The notes beneath the pieces are model-generated. The model made no database searches and was not told the DNA's origin. It saw only the letters and a program-made list of their open reading frames with translations. Positions 10,580-21,433 of a DNA stretch of 64,000 bases are shown in pieces. The translations under genes were made by a program, and so were the position numbers. Origin of the DNA: Gracilaria gracilis (Eukaryota > Rhodophyta > Florideophyceae > Gracilariales > Gracilariaceae); contig JARGSG010000144.1 in the NCBI GenBank assembly GCA_030374805.1, forward strand, positions 1 through 64,000, given 5' to 3'. The first letter of the stretch is position 1, and each line of letters starts with the position of its first letter.

Positions 10580-11427
10580 TGAAGGACAACACTCCTTGGA
10601 GGCGATTTGAGGTACTTAGTTAATTTCCGCATCATGCGTTAGTAGATATATATGAGCTACACCGCTATTAGCGTGTCGCCTCGCCGAGGTAATTTCCACA
10701 CATGTACACGTGGATTGCACGGCTCGAGGCGCCGCTTAGCGGGTGTGACTAGCACACGTGTAGCACGGATATGCCGGAGGCAGTGCACCCAGCATTGCTG
10801 TATTTACTCAGATATTTTATAGATTATTTTGCCCGGCGCACCCACTGTCAGTGGTGCGCCGAGCTCAGTACTTAGAGGGTTGAGCATCGCTCCCCCAAGT
10901 AAATTGCCCCTTGCCAAGCAAGGGCTTCTGGCTCTAACTATCACGCCTTCGCGGACTGTTCACCTCCAAGTGGAGTGACGACCGCGTTGTTCACGTATAG
11001 TTACCCACCCTTGTGGCGCTCAGAGTATAACCACTTTTTGTGTGTCTCGTTCCGACCTATTGTCGTATACTCGCCCCTGTATTGGGTTTGCTTTGTTCTC
11101 TCTCTTTTCCCCACTCTGGTGGTTTGCTTTCTCCCCTTTTTGGGTTTGCCTTTTTGCCCTGTTCTCAGTGGCCCGTTTCCGACACCTTGTCGTTGCCGTG
11201 CTACTCTCTTTCGAGGACTCATCTCGTGACCGTGTGAACACGTGGATCTCCACCGACTACTAATCAGCCTAACGCTCCGACGCTTGTCGTGACGGTTTGA
11301 CCTCGGATTTACACCCGGCTTAGCTGTGTCATTCCCGAAGTGCTCCGTTCGCTGTGCTGCCCTGTCGAGGGGAAGATTCCGAACGTCTTCGTGAGCCTGC
11401 GCTTTTCCCGCCAAAGGCGTTGCTTCA
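10580..11427 (+). repeat. 3' LTR of A1
   Basis: A second copy of 1-850, from TGAAGGACAAC to GTTGCTTCA. On its minus strand it must supply, or lie next to, the promoter of the antisense gene. A symmetric TATATATA near 10646-10653 sits about 100 bases upstream of that gene's ATG at 10544, a reasonable TATA distance. Right flank: CATCTCAAAG. Confidence 0.93.
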
Positions 11428-11562
11428 CATCTCAAAGCGCTGATTCGTGTTCTAAAACGTAGCTGGCTAGCAGAGGAAAGAATCTGCGCAGAGTAGCCAA
11501 TTGAAATGAAACTATGAAGGTACGCGCAAAATAGGGAAACAACGATTGAGGAAATAACTTTT

Positions 11563-11615
11563 ATTTGTGCTTTCTTGAAACCGAAACCTCTCGTAAAAAT
11601 CACGCATCCCGCAAT
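11563..11615 (+). repeat. Short dispersed repeat, copy 1
   Basis: About 50 bases (from TTTGTGCTTTCTTGAAACCG to the CGCAATG block) match 56566-56616 with two or three differences. The two contexts are otherwise unlike. It looks like the end of an unrecognised short mobile element. Confidence 0.6.
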
Positions 11616-12339
11616 GGGAGGTGCGGGAAATGACTGGTTTTACATTAGAAACCATAACCATGGTACTACATTGTTCAGTATTTACAAAAGCGAGGTTAGA
11701 CATAAAGACATATACACTGCAGGAAAAGAAACTAAGAAGAAACCGTAGTGAGCGCATACAAAAGATACAGAATACAAGTTACGGGCCTAAAAACGTGTCT
11801 AACATATCCATTGAAATACGTTTGGGAGAAAAACAAGTTCTTTCGATTCCGTAGATATACTAAAAAAAGAAATAGTACATGTTGGTTCTAGTGCCGGCAA
11901 GCAATATGAAATCGCTACTTTTCGACACGCCTTCTATTAGTATGAAGACGTAAGGCATTACGCTAAAAACGATGAAGACTTAACGTCTTTATTGTTTCAT
12001 CTAACGGTATATGTGTAAAACGATTTGGAAATCCTCTTCAATCCTATACTCAGCTTAGTTGTACGGCAAGTAATGATCTATATCATTGTGTTACAACTTT
12101 TTTACACTTTTTTCTCTTGCTATGTCCTGTTTCTGAAAAAATAATTTTTGTAGCTTGCATTTTTTCAACTAGGTTTTAGCCTTATTAAAAAAATCCACCA
12201 AAATTATATTATTGTAATAGTTGTGATATTTCTATTACAGTTTTGAGTAATATCAATAGAATTACCAGTTTTAATCTTCTATGTTTTTGCAGAAAACGTT
12301 AAAAGGTATTCTTAAACCAGTGTATTAGGTTAAAAATCG
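11616..12339. other. AT-rich spacer without recognisable genes
   Basis: Low GC compared with the elements on either side. The short frames here do not resemble proteins. I see no repeat or RNA gene in it. Confidence 0.5.
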
Positions 12340-13328
12340 GTTATTAGAAATAGCGAAGTTCAAATAATGCCTCTCAGTCTTCCATTCGTAACTGAACAAG
12401 CACAGAAACAGCCAAAAAACATGACGAATGGAATGATAAATTGTGTCAAAAAGTATGGCTCAAGACGAAAAATGATTTCACCCTACCATTCAAGCTTTCA
12501 TGGCGATTTCTTACTTTTGTACAAAGTATATGGTGAATAATTGTTTCGTCACAGTCACTGTAGATGCACTGATTGCCTTGATATCCTTTATCCGCAACCA
12601 CTTTTTCGTCAGTTAATCACGCGTTCTTCATGGGAATGTTGAATACTTTTTGATCTGGATAAGCTCCGCAAAGAAATGGCCCATTGACCTAAACAATTTT
12701 TCCAGATAGAATCCCTAATCCAATCACATGCCGAAGTCTTGGATCGTGAAATTTGTGTGAGTACCACTCTTTGTTAAATAGTGATGGCTCCAGAACTCGA
12801 CTATGTGTACAATCTACAGAAATATTTACACAATTTTTTGAAGAAAATAAAAGTCGATTGTTCCAAAAAATCTATTTTTTGTTAGTTGTTAGTGTCCCGT
12901 TCTGGAAGAAGGAAAGAAAAACTCACGATTTCAATGTTGCTTTTAAGCTGAACAAACAAATGAGTCTATTTTCTAATTGTCTTTTCATCAGCCCCACAAA
13001 TACAGCTTAAAACTTCCTCACATGCATATGTCTTAAGAAATACTAATGACCACAACAAATGCTTTGGAGCAGATGAGGGTGGCAGATTTACACCAGCTTT
13101 TTCCCATATTATAAAGCAGACTTTCGGGTTCACTCCGAACAATGAGCGAAACTTACGATGACTTTCAACGTAGTGTAGCCCGGGCGAAGAATTCAAAATA
13201 TCATTTCCTAGTTGTACGAAAACTGTTTCGGAAACTGGCACAAAGAGTTCCGGTTCTCCATCGTCACGCAAAACATGAACGGTCAGAGAAGATTGAAAGT
13301 CTTGAGATGCTTGCCATGTACTGCACAA
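12340..13328 (-). pseudogene. Decayed DDE transposase (PIF/Harbinger-like)
   Basis: Reading the minus strand, the first 120 codons carry FRSLFGVNPKVCFIIW and HLLWSLVFLKTYA, a typical N-terminal region of DDE_Tnp_4-type transposases. Further on, in broken frames, come a WYSHKF-type block, VNGPFLCG near 12670-12700, DKGYQGNQ near 12570-12600 (second acidic residue) and a block starting VRNRHESLNGRVKSFF near 12450-12510, the expected order for this family. Stops and frameshifts separate them. The element's ends were not found. It is old and inactive. Confidence 0.7.
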
Positions 13329-13423
13329 AAAAGACAGAGGCGGTTAAATAGTCCATTTTAGCGGCCAACGGATGGCATACTCGGGGTCTTTACCCACTTC
13401 GTAATGCGATAACGTCTAGAGGT

Positions 13424-13928
13424 TGTTGTACAACAGCAGGAGCTGTGTCCAATTGGGTAGTTCGTCTGGACGCGTGGCTAGGGAGCGCCCGTGGGCTCGA
13501 CCTAGAAAGCAGGATAAAGGATACCGAAAGGTGTGTGGCGGCACCTACCACTGGGAGCGCGAGATAGCAGCTGGCTAGACCGTAACCACTAGGTAGATCC
13601 GGTGGACGGCGCGCAGCGTGCTAGTAAAGCCTGAATAGTCCTAGCTAAACTACGAGGTTGACTGTAGAAACCAGGTGAATGTAGACTTAGCCAGAAGGTG
13701 CTTAACTTTACAATATAGTGAGGGAGGGAGCGCCACGATCACCTTAAGGGTGAGCGGGGCTCAACCTACAGTGTGACACCCACGTAGGGAACGTTGAGGT
13801 ACCATCTGCCGAGTGCACCTCAGAAAGTATCTACTCTATCTGCTACTGTAGTTTCTATCCTATCGGTCTATCCACCTATTCCATTAAAGGTCGGACACCC
13901 ACGTGGTAACTCCGCTCACTGTATCACA
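13424..13928 (-). repeat. 3' LTR of B
   Basis: It runs from TGTTGTACAACAG to CTGTATCACA on the plus strand and aligns end to end with 23721-24225. Base changes have spoiled the terminal inverted repeat slightly in this copy. Confidence 0.92.
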
Positions 13929-13929
13929 G

Positions 13930-13940
13930 ACCCCCCTTGT
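13930..13940 (-). promoter_or_regulatory. 3' polypurine tract of B
   Basis: On the minus strand the run AAGGGGGGT abuts the 3' LTR, the expected position for plus-strand DNA priming. It is shorter than the A tract but has the same AAGG-G core. Confidence 0.7.
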
Positions 13941-14285
13941 ACCACCAGGCACGACCACGGGCCTGCCAAGCGAGCGGCTTTCCCGCTTGCTATCCGCCAA
14001 CCGCCGGTATCGATCTTGCCCGCCCGTTTGGGGGAGAGGTGACGTCGGTTTCTCCCATCGGTCTCGTACCTTCCTTATTGGCGCTCTTCATCTCAATTGA
14101 TGAGACCGCCTCGCTCCCGGCGCTGCCACCATTCACCCACCTTTTGGTTGGTGGCCTCCTCGAGAGTACCACCCCGTCGTGTCGTTTGGGCGCTTTGGAA
14201 TCGCGCGCTCACCCTTTGGCCATCATCTTCCTCGCCATTCGGGGCCCCGTAACCCGACGGGTGTTGTACCAAGACAGCTACTCTG

Positions 14286-17208
14286 GTGTCCCTTTGGTGC
14301 CTCCATACCCCGGAGTGGTCGTTGTCTTGGGTGCCTGCGCCGTACCTCGCCGATCCCACGTGGTTGTGTCCTCTTTGTGGCGCCTTTGCCTCTTCCATGG
14401 GGTCACCTCCGCCTTCCCATCCACCACACGGTCCCAACACGTCGAAGGTACCGCGGTTTCCCGCGCGGCAGGCCGTTCGCGTCAATTCCCGAGGGTCCTC
14501 TGCGTTTCCGCCCCCTCGTGCTGATCGGTCGGTCAGCGCTCCCGGGACTCTTGCCAATCGGTCTCCTTCTCACGCCCCGAATGCTCCGCCCGTAGTCGCT
14601 CTTCCGTGCGGTTCGTTACCTGGGCGTACCCGTCGGCTCCGTGTCTCGCCTTTCCAACCATTGGATGCGCCCCTTGGTCCGGTTGGGAGTCCGGCCAGCG
14701 ACTATTCCACCCATGTGGGCGACGGTATAAGAGAGGTCCTTGGCGGTGACGATTTCATCGACCTTGATGGTACCGACCTCGACGCAGACCTGGTAGATAC
14801 GAAGGGTCTATTCGTCGTTGAACCGTCGGTTTCGCGCGTTGTGTTCTCGTCTATGAACCGCCATCCCCGCGTAGGGCCATTTGGTGGTATTGCCAAGCGC
14901 GTCACTCGTTCCCAATCAAGGGTTACCCGCGGCGGCACTCTTGGTGGTCGAGGAAGCAGTGGACGTGGCGCCGGTCGGGAAAATAGTTCCGTCGACCTAA
15001 CCGTCGACCCGATAACCAGAATGGCTTATAATCTGTACCCCGATCCTGACCCTCAGGTTACTTCTCATACTCCTCCAGCCGGTGTTTCTAGTTCTACGTT
15101 TGGGGTACCTCCCTCTGGTCCTCCTCCACCATTAACCTATCAGGATCTGTTTAAACCGCAGGAGCAGTAGGGAGTCCCGCTCGGTTTGGTCAATCCTCGC
15201 ATCTTCCAGTTCCACGGGAATTGGCCCGTTCCGGCAAACATCTACCAGATTCCCCATGTGTTCCGCCGACCGGTTGTCGCGGATTACCTGTTCTTTAAGC
15301 GCTGGGACTGCGAACGTCTCGATCACATCCCTTCCCATCGTCCGCCTGCACCCTCTAGTTAGCGCAACCAACCCCAAAACAAATATGAGGCGTTCGCCAC
15401 TAAAAACCGTCATACCCCGTTCGTCATGGTGGTTCCTCCGATGATCCCCTCGGATTTGCCTTATCTCCGTGTTCCACATGAAGAATCCTATTTCCGCCGT
15501 TTGGTATATGGTCTTCATCAGCTTGGTCCTCGTTCTCAAATCCTGAAGGCTACGCCTCTCATGGTTAGCTTTGATCGTCCTCTTCACCCCAATTGGTTCA
15601 TGGACCGCCGAAGGTGTTCCAGCGACCAGATTGCGGAAAGCAGGTTGCGTCATCGACGTTCGAATGTTCGTAAGATGTACACTTACAATTCGGGGAAATC
15701 TTTTCCCAGGATGTGAAAGTCCGTCGGGAGCTTTACGTCCAACGTCCTCAACGGTGGGAGCAGTATGAGGTCTGTCAGTACCTCGATGTCCCGACGCCTC
15801 CTGTCTTGGCCTACTTTGGCAGTGCAATCTTCAAGAGCACGAACTTTGCTTCTACCGTCTGGTCCTTTGCGGTTGCGGAATTCGCCGCTATGGTTGCTCT
15901 GTTGTCGTTGCAGGCTTCCCATGAGAGGATCACCTGGGCCACTCGGTCTTCGGACCCCACCTTCCCGTCGCATGCATTGACTCCAGTCGGTCGCGTGTTC
16001 CGTTTGCCGAAGCCTCTTGTCACGGTCATTCGCGATGAGTTAAACGTTGCCCACTTGGTCCACGAAACTCCGTATACGGCCGATGAGCTTAACGCCCTAT
16101 TGGATGCTGCTCTGAACCATACTTGGGGGCCCGACCAGGCTTGGGCGGTTTGGAACTCACAGGAGCTCCGGGTGGGGGAGGGGGAGGAGCACATTTTGGC
16201 CAAACACCTGGCTGAAGATCCCGTGCCTGGTCCGAATGGTGAAGAGCCTGTTGTGGTGCGACCTCAATCGGTTATCGAGTCCCCGGCGGTCCCTTCGAAT
16301 GTCCCAGTGGCCTCGAGCCCTCCCACTACGGTTCCTCCTCCAGCTAACCGGGGGGTTCCCAACACCCCGGTTGGTAACAGGGTTGCAGGCCCGTTCCGGT
16401 CAGTGCCAGTACCCTCTCTGATGGTTACCCGAGACGGAGAGCACCTAACGGCTATAAAGGGGGCGCTGCAACGTCTTAACCAGGCGTGCCTGCAGCACCT
16501 TAACCGTCCTGGACCGCCTTCTGCCGTCCAGGCCATTGACACCCTTACGAGTTACTTGCCCACTCTGGTTCAACATTCCAACCAAACTGGAGCGCTGCGG
16601 AAGTTCCATGACCAATTTCAACAGAGTATGTACCACTTGGTGTCCAATCAGGTTGGTTCTTTATCCCAAATGGTCGACCGGAGTGGTGTCTCTCTTTCTC
16701 CGAACCCTCAAGCTATGCCCGCTTTCTCTGCTTCGGTTGGTCCCAATCCAGCATATCAGTACCCTGGTGGTTTCGGCCAGCCCGGTGGTCAAGGTGGGGC
16801 TATCCCCTACTGGTTTGCGACTTTGCCGGCGGGATCCGTGCCATTGGGCCCGCTCGGTTCTTCTGACGTAGCCGGGGTTCCTCCACCGTCCCAGCGTCGG
16901 CGGATCTATTATAGTCGCCCCCATCGGCGCCTACTCCTTGTGGTGTTGCCGCATCGGGCGTTGCTGCTCCGTCCGGTGTCACTCCTATTGTGACGACGCC
17001 TCCAACAGGCCAAGCACCACCGGGCACGTTGCCAGTCACTCACGATACCGCCGGGCCATCCCTTGGCTCGGTTGCCGCTGGCTGGGGGTGGGTAGGTGGT
17101 GGCTCCGGGGGTAGTGGACATGGCCGTGGTTCTGATAGAGGTTCATGGCCTGGGCTGTACGGAAGTTCTGATAGTGGCCGGGGCGGTTCCCATCACAGTG
17201 GGCAGTAG
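14286..17208 (+). pseudogene. Antisense accessory gene (aORF) of B, broken
   Basis: It runs on the plus strand, opposite to B's gag-pol, between the 3' LTR and the end of pol. The first part (14286-15170, 294 codons; a later ATG near 14398 may be the real start) is Pro/Ser/Gly-rich. After an in-frame TAG at 15168-15170 the same frame gives the conserved core: NPRIFQFHGNWPV, RWDCERL, SDLPYLRV and FDRP..RRRC. A second in-frame TAG lies at 15360-15362. A frameshift near 15690 leads into 15713-16993, which has EVCQYLDVPTPPVLAYFGS, a helix with FAVAEFAAMVALLSL, and the C-terminal block LRKFHDQFQQSMYHLVSNQV shared with C. A last frameshift near 16910 gives a Gly/Ser-rich tail ending at 17208. Function unknown. 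Confidence 0.8.
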
Positions 17209-17247
17209 TCTTCGTAGTCTACTCAATTCCTAGCGGTAACCTTCGCC

Positions 17248-17253
17248 AATAAA
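17248..17253 (+). terminator. Possible poly(A) signal for the B antisense gene
   Basis: AATAAA lies 40 bases after the antisense gene's stop, followed by a T/G-rich stretch, within the 174-base gap that separates it from the convergent pol gene. Position and sequence fit a polyadenylation signal; use is unproven. Confidence 0.45.
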
Positions 17254-17382
17254 TGTTCCTGTTTGTGCTTGTTTGTCTCTTTGTTCTTTTGCTTCTTCGG
17301 CTTCTTAGTTGTGCTTCGCACGTGAACACCAGAAGAAAAAGTGAAACAAAAACTCTACCGTCTCATCATGTTTGCCCCCCTT

Positions 17383-20300
17383 CTATCGTCGCTGTTCCAC
17401 AGGGACATTTAAAGATCCAGGTGGTGGTTGCTGTTTTCCTTTTCTCCAGTAACGAATAGTGAAGTTGTTGGGTATATGGCCAGGGGGTTCCATCGTATCG
17501 TAAAACGCTGTCCATCCGTACCACCGAACTCGGTAACGAATTCCTTTTATGGTGTGCTCGTGTCCAACGATCGTATCGATGACTCCTACCGATGTGGTAG
17601 GGGTGTTGTTGGGTTCTGATGGGTTTGCCTGCCTCGGCGAGGGTACCTGGGGTGTTGTTGCTGTTGGTCCCAATGGGTCTACACTGACTGCTCTTGCCTC
17701 TGGTGGTGGTGGCTGTTGTTGATCTTCAGGTGGACTTTTTGGCTGTCCTTCTTCGACTGGGGTTTTTGTGATGCGATCGATTGATACGGTGTTCTTCAAA
17801 CCCTTTTCCAGTATCGTTACCGTGTGATCGTCGCTCCGAATTACCTTGAATGGTCCTGTAGCTTTAGGGAGTAACTTCGATCGTATGTTTTCATCTACCA
17901 ATCAGTCTTCTCTTTCTTCGGCTGGCGTTCGGCGTGCACCTTTTGGCGGAATATCCACATAGACGTAGTCTCCTGGTCGGGCTGTGACGACGGGTTTTAC
18001 CTTTTGGTCGTATAAGCGTTTATACCGTTGTTGGGCCTCCGTGAGTTTCCTGGTTGCCACCTTCAAGGACTGTCGTAGTCTTGACAGGATAACCTTCTTC
18101 ACCTGGGCGGCTGTTTGTCTACCTGGTGCCGTCTGGTTGTTGGGCCTAGATTGGAGAATAATGCCAGGCGGGTGCCGTGATAGAACCAAGTCAAAAGGAG
18201 TTGTTCCCGTCGATCGGTGTACCTGAAGGTTGTACGCGTACATGAGCGGTTGAACAAAATCTGCCCAACTGGTTTGGTGCTCCTCTACATAGTGTCGGAG
18301 GCGTGCCACCAATGTTTTGTTGTACCCCTCCACTTGCCCATTGGTTTGGGGATGGTATGCGGTTGTAAAGTAGTGTTTCGGGCCGATCATGGTACAAACC
18401 GACTCAAAGAACTTCGAGGCCAGATTGGATCCATTGTCCGTGAGAAGGTATATCGGTGCGCCATATGGGTACACCCAGTGGTCCAAAGAGGTTTGTGCCA
18501 GAACCGCTGAAGTCGTACTTTTTAGGGGGACAGCTCTTGTGAGCTTAGTAAACCGGTCGGTAATGACCATGACGTACTTGTACTTCTTTGGCGTTTTTGG
18601 CAATGGTCCAAGGAGGTCGATCGCCACGAATTCCAGAGGGCCCGCGGTAGGGAACAACTTTAGGTATTTGCGGGGGTTCCTTAGACCTCCTCTGGTTTTG
18701 ACACAAGAAGTGCACCTACCCACATAGGTGTAGACATCATGAGCCATCAATGGCCAGTAGAACTCTTTCCTCAAGGTGTAATACATCCTGGTGCCTCCCG
18801 GGTGGCCCGCAAGGAATGGCATGTGGCCTACTTGGAGTACGCGTTGCCGGAGAGATTCCGGGACCACCTTTTGAAGCATCCCATCCAGTGGCGAACGCCT
18901 TACCAGCTATCCCTCATGGTTTAGGTCGAACTGTGATTGTTTCAGCCCCACCGTCCCGGCTAATGACTTGCAATATCGGTAGGTAGCTTGTTCTCTCAGA
19001 AATTCCTCTTTGGTTAGTGGGGAATGTTCTTCTTCTATAGCGAATGCGCACTCTTCCCCCTGGGATTGACGTTCTTCATCGAGTAGCTCTTCGTCGTCCA
19101 TAAAGGTCCCCGTCCGAGCTCCCTCAGCTGTGGTGTCCGGTTCGTTGAGTTGGATGGTAAAACATGGAATGTCATCTTCCAGTGGCGCGTCTTCCAACCC
19201 CTCAGTGTTTAGGCGCGAAAGAGCGTCGGCTACTCGGTTTTTTATCCCTGGGCGGTATTTCACGTCATATTCAAACTCTAGTAGGCGTAACCTCCATCTG
19301 GCCAGTCGTCCCGAAGCGTCTGCCAAGCCCAGAATCCATCTCAGGGCATCATGGTCAGTCCGTAAGGTAAACTTTGCTCCATATAGGTAAGGCCGAAGCA
19401 TGAGCATGCTCCATACCACTGCCAGGCATTCTTTTTCCGTGACGGTGTAGTTTTGCTCTGTTTTGGTAAGAGCTCTACTCCAGTAGCCAATTGGTAATTT
19501 CGTTCCGTCCTTCTGTTCTTGCATTAAGCAGCACCCAATTTGGGCTGCTGAGGCGTCGGTATCAAGGGTATAGAGCAGCCAGCTTTCGGTAATGCCAGGA
19601 CTGGTGGCGAGAGAAGTGCTGCCTTCAACTTCTGGAAGGCCTCGATCTCATCCTCTTCCAAGTATTCGAACTGGTCTGGCTGCCCCTTTTGTAGCTTACG
19701 GTTAAGGGGGGCTGCAATTTTGGCGAACCCTTTGATGAACCGACGGTATACGTTACATAAACCATTGAAGGACTGGATATCCGTTTGGGTTTGGGGAATA
19801 CGTGCCTCCTGGACCGTTCGGATATTTCGTCTCGTTACCTCAAGGCGCCCTGGGCTGATCATGTGTCCCAGGTATTTCACCTTCTCGTCAAAGAAGACGC
19901 ACTTGCGTAGTTCCAGTGTTACTCCTGCATTACGGAGAAGACTAAGCACCGTTCGCACGTGGTTAAAATGTTCTTTCACCGTTCGGGAGTAGATAACCAC
20001 ATCGTCAATGTATACCAGGGCGGTTTGCCATTTGACCTTCGAAAAGATGATGTCCAGGGCCCGTTGGAAAGTTGCTGGCGCATTACGTAGTCCAAACGGC
20101 ATTCGTAGGAAACGGTAAATTCCTGCATGGCATTTGAATGTTGTTTTGTCGCGATCTTCGTCCGGTATATCCACCTGCCAGTACCCACAGTTGGCGTCCA
20201 ATGTAATAAACACCTTAGCGTCCCCTAATGAGTCTATGCACTCATCCATTCTGGGTATGGGGTAGGAATCGCGGACCATCAGGGCATTTAGTTTCCTGTA

Positions 20301-21433
20301 GTCAACACAAAACCGCATTCTTGCATCCTGTCTACTTCGTCCTGTATAACCTCTCGGGCCTTGTGACCAGCCCTATAAGGTTGTTGATGTACCGGTCTGG
20401 ATCCCGGGACCAGGTCGATACGGTTTTGTGTGGCTTTAATGACACCGAGGCGTCCCGACCACATGGAACTGAACGGCTCCAGCAGGTCGAGGACTTGTTC
20501 CTTAATGGATTTGTCCTCGAGGCCGATGTTGACCTCGTCTTTTCAGCTGTTCATTTTGTTCAGCCCCTAGTTCGTTCTTCGGCGTTAGCCGATTCCTGTT
20601 GGTTTTCGTTAGGTTCATTGTCTCCCCCCCTCCTTAGCGGCGACGTCCTCGTTCGGCCCACTTGGGTTAATGAAGAATATGCTGCCTGGTGCTGGTAGGG
20701 CGAGTCCAATAACTGTATGTTTAGGTAGTTTAACCGTATGGTTAATGAAGTTACTGACATATACCTGAAATGGTAGCGACGGTACGTTGTCTACAATTCC
20801 GTTTGCCATCATGGTCAAATGGCGTTCCAATACCCGCGGGTGGTTTTGTAAGGTTAGCAGACCTGGTCGGTCGCATGTTACTTTCACCACCACCTGGTGC
20901 ATTGGGGGTATTTTGACGGCTTTGGCTAATCGTACCTTATTGGATACTGTTTCCGATGGGCTCTCCCTCTGGTCCAGAGTTGGAGATCGGTGACGTCCGA
21001 TTATGGCAACCCTCGGACTTTGATAGAAGACAACTGCCCTTGCGCGTGGCAGTATTGCCTTCACATGGTTGTCAATAAAGGTTGTTCCGAGGATACAATC
21101 TGTGGCTAAATGATTGATGACGATGAACCGTACTCTAGCCTTTAGCTGTCCAACGTTCACTATTAGGTCGAGAATACCACGTATAGAAAGGGGGCGGTTA
21201 TTTGCATCGACCAGTGGGTTCCGGAGGGAGCACGGGCGTATCTTGTCTAGGAGGCTTTGTGGGAGTAACTTCGCGTTAACCAAATTTGGTCCGGCACCCG
21301 TATCAAGGACTGATACGCATGTGACAAATTGGTTCTCACTGAACCCAGCTTCCTGTCGAGGAGCTTGGTCCTTGACCTCAGAGGCGGAGACCAAATTGAC
21401 CGTTTGGGCTCCTTTGGGGTTGGGGGCGGGTGT
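17383..21433 (-). pseudogene. pol: pol of B (protease-RT-RNase H-integrase-chromodomain), broken
   Basis: From right to left: retropepsin (20615-21394) with DTGAGPN; RT (19524-20318) with YIDD near 20000-20012; RNase H (18907-19524) with TDHDALRW; integrase (17902-18879) with HHCC zinc region, AIDLLGPL, LLTDNGSNLAS and GQVEGYNKT; then a GPF module and a chromodomain (RYRVRWYGW near 17500) in 17383-17901. The retropepsin frame is the same as gag's and is reached only past an in-frame TAA at 21434-21436. Near 20320 about two dozen codons before the RT's MRFCVDYRKL are missing, an internal deletion relative to A and C. Frameshifts lie near 19550, 18900 and 17900. Confidence 0.9.
20621..20637 (-). 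promoter_or_regulatory. Internal polypurine tract at the protease/RT boundary of B
   Basis: On the minus strand CTAAGGAGGGGGGGAGA matches the internal tracts of A and C at the same gene position, coding for Lys-Glu-Gly-Gly. See A1 4111-4127 for the proposed role. Confidence 0.45.

Larger units (their letters stand above)
1..11427 (+). mobile_element. Ty3/Gypsy chromovirus-like LTR retrotransposon, copy A1
   Basis: An 11.4-kb element bounded by LTRs at 1-850 and 10580-11427. The order is 5' LTR, primer-binding site, gag, protease, RT, RNase H, integrase, long linker, chromodomain, antisense gene on the minus strand, polypurine tract, 3' LTR. The C-terminal chromodomain and the PR-RT-RH-IN order place it with Ty3/Gypsy chromoviruses. 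The LTRs differ at only about ten positions by eye, so the insertion looks young. The first 6.2 kb of the internal region nevertheless carries about 14 one- or two-base indels relative to copy A2. The left target site lies outside the window, so no target duplication can be checked. Confidence 0.93.

Noticed and set aside
19130-19390. Plus-strand frames opposite RNase H in B and similar ones opposite pol in A and C
   Set aside because: Mirror frames of conserved pol domains; no independent support.
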